Source: Emiliania huxleyi CCMP1516
Taxonomy: Eukaryota > Haptophyta > Isochrysidales > Noelaerhabdaceae
DNA length: 64,000 nucleotides
Reading direction: 5' to 3'
NCBI RefSeq assembly: GCF_000372725.1
Contig: NW_005197803.1
Coordinates: 172,988-236,987 of the forward strand
Below, one piece after another: positions 58,895-64,000 of this stretch; the first letter of the stretch is position 1, and every line of letters starts with the position of its first letter. A model generated the notes under the pieces. It searched no databases. It was not told the DNA's origin and saw only the letters and a program-made list of their open reading frames with translations. Position numbers and translations under genes: made by a program.

Positions 58895-59847
58895 ATGGCG
58901 TGTGGGATCGTGAATCAGGTCCGCGACATCTGGGACCCCAGCTTCCTCATCGCTTTCGACGAGAAGCACCCGGTCCTCCCGGATGACGGACTGTACGCGC
59001 CGCCGCAGCTCTCGCCGTCGCAGACGCCGTTCAACGCGTGCTGCGGCCTCATCGGGATATGCAACTGGTACTCTCACCGGACGCCAACCTGTGCGCCGTG
59101 CGCAGCCTGCTGCGGTGCTTCGCTCAAAGGCTGCGGAGGGCTCGAGACTTTGGACATCCTGCACAGCGACGACGAAGTCTGGCGGCGAATGCTCTCGGGC
59201 GGCTCGCCCGAAGCCTGCCCGGACCGGTACCGCGGTGTCTTTTGGATGCAAGACAATGTCGTCAACGAGCTCCTCATCACGCTTCAAGAGGCAGACTGGA
59301 GCCAGGCGCCACCGGAAGGGCAACTGCCGTCGCTACCAAGCGCCTGGATACCAACTGGGCAAGAGACACGACCATCTGGGGCGCCTGCCTCGCATGCTGC
59401 GCTCCATGCCAGCCGCCCATGATTTTGCACGTGAGCAAGAGTGGAAAGTGGCTGAGCATGGCGGGCGCGGCTGGATTCTTTTACGCCCCGTCTGCCAGCG
59501 AAACCCTGAAGGGCCCCGACGGCGAGAAGGTCGCCTTTGACTCGTCGCAAGATCTGGTGAGGGTGGACTACCGCTCCAAGTTTGACCCGCACTCCGGTAC
59601 AAGCTACCAGTACCGCTGCCGGCGAGTGGCCTACCTCGATAGCGAGCGGCAACTCGTCAAGACGCCCGCATTTGAGGAGATGGTGGCGCAGGTGCGCGCC
59701 CCGCTGAAGAATCCCGGCTGCTTGGGCGACCGCTGCTACAGCAACCTCTCGTGGCCTCAGCGGCTCGAGAACCAGCAGCTCCTGGCGAGCGAGCTCCTCG
59801 TCAAGACGGTGCCCCCGCATGCGGCGGCGGGCATGCGCCGGGTGTGA
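58895..59847 (+). CDS. Cys-rich unknown protein, two frames joined by a possible 35-nt intron
   Basis: The ATG has a good context (CACCATGG). The first frame gives MACGIVNQVRDIWDPSFLIAF and a Cys cluster (NACCGLIGICNWYS, CAPCAACCGASLKGC), then FWMQDNVVNELLITLQEADWSQ. Coding-quality sequence continues in another frame from 59341: RLDTNWARDTTIWGACLACC, then GKWLSMAGAAGFFYAPSAS, VDYRSKFDPHSGTSYQYRCR and LSWPQRLENQQLLASELL. CAG|GCGCCA to CCAAG|CGC would remove 59306-59340 (35 nt, GC-AG) and restore frame; otherwise it is a frameshift. The protein, about 305 residues, has CC and CxxC pairs in both halves, no obvious membrane helix and no family I recognise. Confidence 0.55.
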
Positions 59848-60688
59848 GGGGTGGTTTGGTCCCGGGCTGCCCAGGGCCAGGCAGTGCCCTCCACCACTGT
59901 CTAATGGTTGTTTCCGTCCTTTGTGCGGGGGAGTTGCGCTGAGACGAGCCAACTGGTCGTCGTCGCCACTCTCATCGTTGTCGTCCGACTCGTCCGACGA
60001 GTTGTTGGACGACTCGTCGTGGCTGGACTCGGGGTCGGTCTCACCACCGTTGCCGCCATCCGGCTCCTGCGACTCGCCGCAGGGCTCGCCGTCGGACTCG
60101 TCGTCGGGCTCTTCTTCCTCGATCCCTGTGAACAGGGAGGGTGTGGCGCGGTGAGTCGATGAGGGAATCGCATCGTCCCACATGGTGGTGAGTGACGGCC
60201 GGGCGGCTCCACCGAGGGCCGCAGAAACACCGTGGGCCGCAGCGACCGCGGAGAGGCTGGAATCGCCCTCATCGTCACCCTTGACGCCGTCCTCAAGGAT
60301 GTCACCGTCAGCGAAGCCCGGCGGGGGCTCGCAGTGCAACGGCCGGCGAGGCTCCTCAGGGCCTAACGGATAAGGGGCGTTTCTCTCGCTCTGTGGGCTC
60401 GGCCGCCACCCTCCCTTCGCGGCGTGGGTCCTCCAGTGATCCCGCCGCGCTGGATCTTCTGAGGCACGCCGCTCATGAGCTCGAGGAGGGTCTTTGCGTT
60501 TGCGCCCTGTGTCTTACTGTATGCGTCGGCCAGCTCGAAAAGCTTATTGCCCTTCTCGTCCATGATCACGAACACGGAGTGTTCCGAGTTGGCGCACAAC
60601 TGGAGAAGAGACTCGGGAGTCGCGTTGGAGGTCGCCGTGGACACGCCGACCAGCGCCTCGAACTTGCCCCATTGCTGGCGCAGGGCGT
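59848..60688 (-). CDS. possible minus-strand gene: acidic Ser/Asp/Glu-rich ORF plus a short conserved-looking exon
   Basis: Two minus-strand frames look protein-like. The upstream one (60644 to about 60425) reads MSTATSNATPESLLQLC, HSVFVIMDEKGNKLFELADA and LLELMSGVPQKIQ. The other, open from about 60385 to about 59850, has FADGDILEDGVKGDDEGDSS and a long acidic stretch (about 60140-59950) with EEEEPDDES and SSDESDDNDESGDDD. They are in different frames, with no clean donor and acceptor between them, so the link is a guess. The acidic region could be a chromatin or transposase-type domain. Its neighbour to the right is a transposon-like ORF on the other strand. Confidence 0.3.
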
Positions 60689-61657
60689 TTCAAGAAGACG
60701 ATCAATGAGGTCGTGGTGTCGTACACACCGACGGCTGAGATCATCCGCCCCGTCGGACAGGACTTTGAGTCGATGCCCGGCATGAAGAAGACGTTCCTCT
60801 TCATGCCCGTGCGTGAGGGCGTGACTCTTCAGCGGCCGTTCGCGTGCTGGTGCGACGCGTGCATGCAGGCGTCGGCTCCTGGCGAGGGTACCATGGATTC
60901 CAACTACCGCTGCCACGGCTGCTCGTCGCCGGGCTTGCGGTGGAGGGAGACCAGCGTGGCGCGCTCGGACGCTGCCGGCGTAGCCTCCTCCAAGGCCCGT
61001 ACCCGCCAGCTCTCTAGATCCCTCCGAGATCAGCTGAAGGCGCACTTTGCGAAGAGCACGAACGCGGTGTGGGTTGCGGTGCAGAACCGCGGCGAGGACG
61101 ACCCGGACCAGTATTGGATCGGCCGCGCCGTCGCTCTCAGGCCTCCCTTTCAGACGGGTGGCAGCGTCGCAGGCACAGGCGGGAGGGTGCGCTACGATCC
61201 CGGCGATATGGAGATCGAGGTCGAGTGGTTCGATCGAGACGTGAGCGGTGGCGACGAGCGGCGGATCTTCAAGGCGTGGCGCCCCGGCGCCGACACCACG
61301 CCCGCTGCTGCTGCTGCTGTGGGGCGTGGTGGCAGCGGCGGTGGGGGACGCGGGCGTGGTGGCGGTAGGCGCGGGGGGCGAGGCGCCGCCGAGGCAGGCG
61401 CGGCTGCGGAGGGCGCCGCGCCAGAGGGACCCGCAGTCCTCACCTTCAACTCGTCCGAGCTGCGCATGATCAACGTGGAGATGCAGCTGGTTGCGCCGCT
61501 CGGTGGCGGCGCCGCTTTGGATGTGGTGCGACGGTCCGGTCGGGTCGCGCTCCAAGGCATCGCACGGCGCGTACAGACGCAGCGCGCCGACCCGCCCGAT
61601 CAGCTGTGGGAGATCCCCACTGGGAACGAGCGCTTCATCCTCGATCGATGCTCGTAG
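60689..61657 (+). CDS. 5'-truncated ORF of a probably repeat-borne protein with zinc-binding-type cysteines
   Basis: Coding-quality sequence begins near 60689 (FKKTINEVVVSYTPTAEIIRP) without an ATG and stops at TAG 61655-61657. It has a Cys group CWCDAC followed by CHGC (about 60845-60925), likely a zinc site, then LRDQLKAHFAKSTNAVWVAVQ and NRGEDDPDQYWIGRA, IEVEWFDRDVSGGDERR, a Gly/Arg-rich linker, and FNSSELRMINVEMQLV. I recall such proteins as multi-copy ORFs in algal genomes, probably the 3' part of a transposon gene, but cannot name the family. The 5' part is missing and the adjoining minus-strand ORF shows that two unrelated sequences meet near 60680. Confidence 0.45.
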   Translation, partial: FKKTINEVVVSYTPTAEIIRPVGQDFESMPGMKKTFLFMPVREGVTLQRPFACWCDACMQASAPGEGTMDSNYRCHGCSSPGLRWRETSVARSDAAGVASSKARTRQLSRSLRDQLKAHFAKSTNAVWVAVQNRGEDDPDQYWIGRAVALRPPFQTGGSVAGTGGRVRYDPGDMEIEVEWFDRDVSGGDERRIFKAWRPGADTTPAAAAAVGRGGSGGGGRGRGGGRRGGRGAAEAGAAAEGAAPEGPAVLTFNSSELRMINVEMQLVAPLGGGAALDVVRRSGRVALQGIARRVQTQRADPPDQLWEIPTGNERFILDRCS

Positions 61658-62133
61658 AGATTGCGATTTAGGATGGAGATCTTGTGTATTTTGAGCTAAG
61701 AATCGTCAAAATTTTCTTCGCGGGGCTCTGCCCCGCACCCCGCTGGGGCTCCCGCCCCAGACCCCGGCTGGGGCTCCCGCCCCAGACCCCGTTTACACCC
61801 GAGCTATGCCCCACGACCTGAGCCGGAGCCGGCTCAAGACCAAGAGTAAGAGAGATACAAGGAATGCCGTAGCCCGTACAAAACACGTCCGCGCGTCGTC
61901 CTTTACCGACGCGCGGCCACCCACGACCAAATCTCTCAACCAATTCTCCCCTCCAGAGACTAGAGAGGATGCCTCTCCGGATCAGCGAGTCATCTCCCAT
62001 TATCAAGACGCATCTCCGGCCGGCGAACCGCTCGCGACGAAGGCTGGCCACGATGCTGATCGCCGCGCCGCGCGCGCCCCATGCACCCGCTCTCGCCGCC
62101 CCACGCATAGTACTCGACGTGGATGGACTCTAC
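61658..62133. other. intergenic with a GC-rich tandem hairpin repeat
   Basis: TCAAAATTTTCTTCGCGG at 61708-61725 is followed by two copies of GGCTCCCGCCCCAGACCCC (about 61745-61795) that can form hairpins with neighbouring GGGGC strings. The beginning, TCAAAATTTTCTT, also occurs at 17039-17051. No gene recognised. Confidence 0.55.
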
Positions 62134-63990
62134 CTACCTCTCACCGAGCGGCATCGATGCGCCGATCTTGTCCCCGATCGACAAAAAGACCTGCGGCTCG
62201 AGCTGGCGCACGCCGCGGAGGCCGTCGTTCCGCGCACCAACGACGGCCACAGCAAAGACGCCACCGAGCGGCACCGCCTCCCCCCCCACCTTGAGCGGCA
62301 CGATGGTGGAGTCGCCCCTGAGCATCACGTAGATCGCGACGGGCTGCTTGGCGACATTGGAGTGGATCGCGAGCCGCGCGCCGCTCTGCGCCGCAAGCTT
62401 GATGTACTGCAGCCAGCCGCGGTAGAACTTCTTCACGTTCGGGCCGCCGACCTGCACAGCACCCGTGGGCGGGCGCGTCGAGAGCACGGAACGAGGGCGA
62501 GTCTTGCGCGCGCGGAGCAGCGGGAAGACACACACACAGGGATGTGCGTGTGCCGACTCAGCGAGGCGCGGCAGGAGGCGGAGGCCGCGGCGCGTGAGTA
62601 GCGAGGGGCGGCGCGGGGAAGTGTCTTGGAAGTGTCCCCCACCGCCCGGCAGAGCTCCGACCGGCCGCCGTTGTTCGTCAGCTTGAAAGTGGGCACCGGC
62701 TGGCTTGGGGTGAAAGCAGCAAGCGCGCCCTACGGGCCAGTTCCGAGAAGGTTCCGAGCAAGCAAAGGGAAGGCTCGGCACGCGTGCGAGCGTGCGAGCC
62801 TCCGGCTTGTCGACGCTCCACCGCAGCTCAAAACAGCCGCCGTTCTGCTCCGCAAACACCAAGTACCCGCGCGGCACCTTCGGCTCCGGCGGCACCGGAA
62901 ACTGGTAGCACTCGACGTTGCGGTTCCACAAATCGCGCAACTGGACCGCCCAGCTGGCCGCCAGCGATAAGAGGTCGTCCAAAGGCTCCTTCGCGTCCGC
63001 CTCGGCGGCTGCCGCCGCCGCCGGCGCCCCGGCCGCCCGCGGAGTGCCCGCCCGCGGGGTGATCGCCCTCGACACCACCCTGGCGCCTTCCGAGTAGCCG
63101 CGGCTGCGGCGCCGAGTCTGGTCAGACTCGGGCGACGGCGGCAGCTGGAGGGCCCACGGCACGCCGGGCCCCTTCTCGTCCTCGGGGGAGGCCTCTCGGG
63201 AGACCGACCCCCCTGTGTTGTAAGGGCTCGAGAGGCTCCGAGCCCGCCCAGCGCCCTGCGCCGCGCCCTGCCCAACTGGCTGCAAGTGCAGCGTGCGCAG
63301 CTCCTCCGACCCCTTGCCGGAGGCTGCGTCGGCGGACCCCGGGACGAGGAGGGTCGACGCGAGGCTGCGGGGATCAGAGAGGGCGGGCGGGCGGTGAGGA
63401 GAACTGCGGTGGAGAGGGGCGGGCGGCGGAGAGCAGAATGGCAGCGTTGAACGACTCGGCGAGGAGAGAGGGCGGCGGCGCGGAGCGAGGTGGAAGGGGG
63501 GAGAGCGGCGGCGAGGAGGGCGGAAGCGGCAACACACCAGGCCGCCGCCTCGAGCTCGGCCTTGTCTTCTGCTTCGCGCGCCTGATAGGGAGGTTCCGAG
63601 AGCCCTCGGGGCCGGTTCCGGCACTCGTCTCCCTTCCAGCCGCCCACGCGCGCCGGCCGCAAGTTCTCCTCGAGCTCGACGAGGTCCAGCGACATCGGCG
63701 GGACCACAGCCTAGGGGGGGGGGGGGGGGGGGGGGGGGGGGGTCGTCAGGCAGGGGGTGAGGCCGGCGCGCGGAGGCGGAGGGGAGTCGGTGGTGGCGGC
63801 GGCGGCCAGAGAGGCTGAGGGGTGTCGGCGGGAGCGGCAACAGTCAGAACGCGTCTGGGCGGTGGCTGGCGAGGCGCTGGCCGGCAGGCGGCACGCGGGT
63901 GTGTGGGCGCGGCCGTGGGCAGCCTCTCGGAAGGCGTCACCTCGGCCTCGTCCCCCTCCTGCCTCCTGCCCGCCAGCAGCGCGCGCACCG
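62134..63990 (-). CDS. unknown multi-exon gene running off the right edge
   Basis: The last exon (stop TAG at 62136-62134, start about 62455) encodes VGGPNVKKFYRGWLQYIKLA, HSNVAKQPVAIYVMLRGDST and PQVFLSIGDKIGASMPLGER. Another exon (about 62700-62625) reads VPTFKLTNNGGRSELCRAVG. A longer one (about 63330-62800) has a Ser/Pro/Arg-rich start and ends with LDDLLSLAASWAVQLRDLW, VPRGYLVFAEQNGGCFELRW. Further upstream, AVVPPMSLDLVELEENLRPA begins at about 63711 after a CCCCTAG acceptor preceded by 29 C, and SATVRALLAGRRQEGDEAEV lies at 63990-63930. The exon chain is plausible, but borders were not all resolved and no known domain is evident. The 5' end is beyond the window. Confidence 0.5.
63714..63742. 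repeat. 29-nt G homopolymer (C on the coding strand) before a splice acceptor
   Basis: On the minus strand this is an uninterrupted C29 followed by CTAG and then coding-quality sequence, so it acts as the pyrimidine tract of the acceptor. Confidence 0.8.
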
Positions 63991-64000
63991 TCGCAGAGAG

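Noticed and set aside
61728..61800. Intrinsic terminator from the GGGGCTCC/GGCTCCCGCCCC hairpins
   Set aside because: Such terminators belong to bacteria; here the hairpins are part of a low-complexity GC repeat.

Overview
The window is nuclear eukaryotic DNA: about two thirds G+C, genes on both strands, frequent short introns, many homopolymer G/C runs, microsatellites, transposable elements and one 100-N scaffold gap (30199-30298). It carries a plastid-type protein with an apparent bipartite leader, GT77-type glycosyltransferases, an unusually high share of introns that begin with GC, and high-copy-looking repeats. This suggests a secondary-plastid alga, most likely a haptophyte such as a coccolithophore relative. 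That assignment is inference; no marker RNA is present to prove it.

Layout. 1-3.4 kb: the 3' end of a DUF1765-like gene, a prolyl-4-hydroxylase-like/FKBP fusion gene, a degenerate CTGTCAGG/CTGTCGGG repeat and an AT-hook ORF. 3.4-12.9 kb: an intact Ty1/copia retrotransposon (LTRs 3499-3783 and 9303-9587, TSD CATCC) nested inside an older, permuted and frameshifted copy of the same family. The older copy was also hit by an 866-bp DNA transposon with about 130-bp inverted ends and an 8-bp TSD. 13-16 kb: a GT77-like glycosyltransferase. 18.7-22.2 kb: V-ATPase subunit a in seven exons. 23.5-28.4 kb: a Ser-Pro-rich type II membrane protein, divergent from a large IQ/C2 membrane protein. 28.9-33.8 kb: exportin-1 (CRM1) in at least 13 exons, crossing the N gap. 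34-42 kb: a DUF1415 protein, a truncated PAS/LOV-like protein, an ankyrin plus Q/P-repeat nuclear-type protein and a second GT77-like enzyme. 42-44.9 kb: repeats. 45-53 kb: a plastid-type aspartic-protease-like protein, a TPR-family ORF lacking its 5' end, an ABC-F ATPase and a small secreted Cys-rich protein. 53.6-57.4 kb: a TylF-type methyltransferase and an MFS transporter. 58.9-64 kb: a Cys-rich unknown, transposon-like ORFs and an unknown gene running off the right edge.

Two threads tie the genes together. First, a proline hydroxylase-like enzyme, two XEG113-like glycosyltransferases and a Ser-(Pro)n membrane protein together look like parts of hydroxyproline-O-glycan metabolism. Second, an approximately 75-90-bp repeat lies just upstream of three unrelated genes, each time in the orientation of the gene, so it may act as a shared promoter module. 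Splice sites inferred from conserved protein families show that about half of the introns of V-ATPase a and exportin-1 begin with GC rather than GT.
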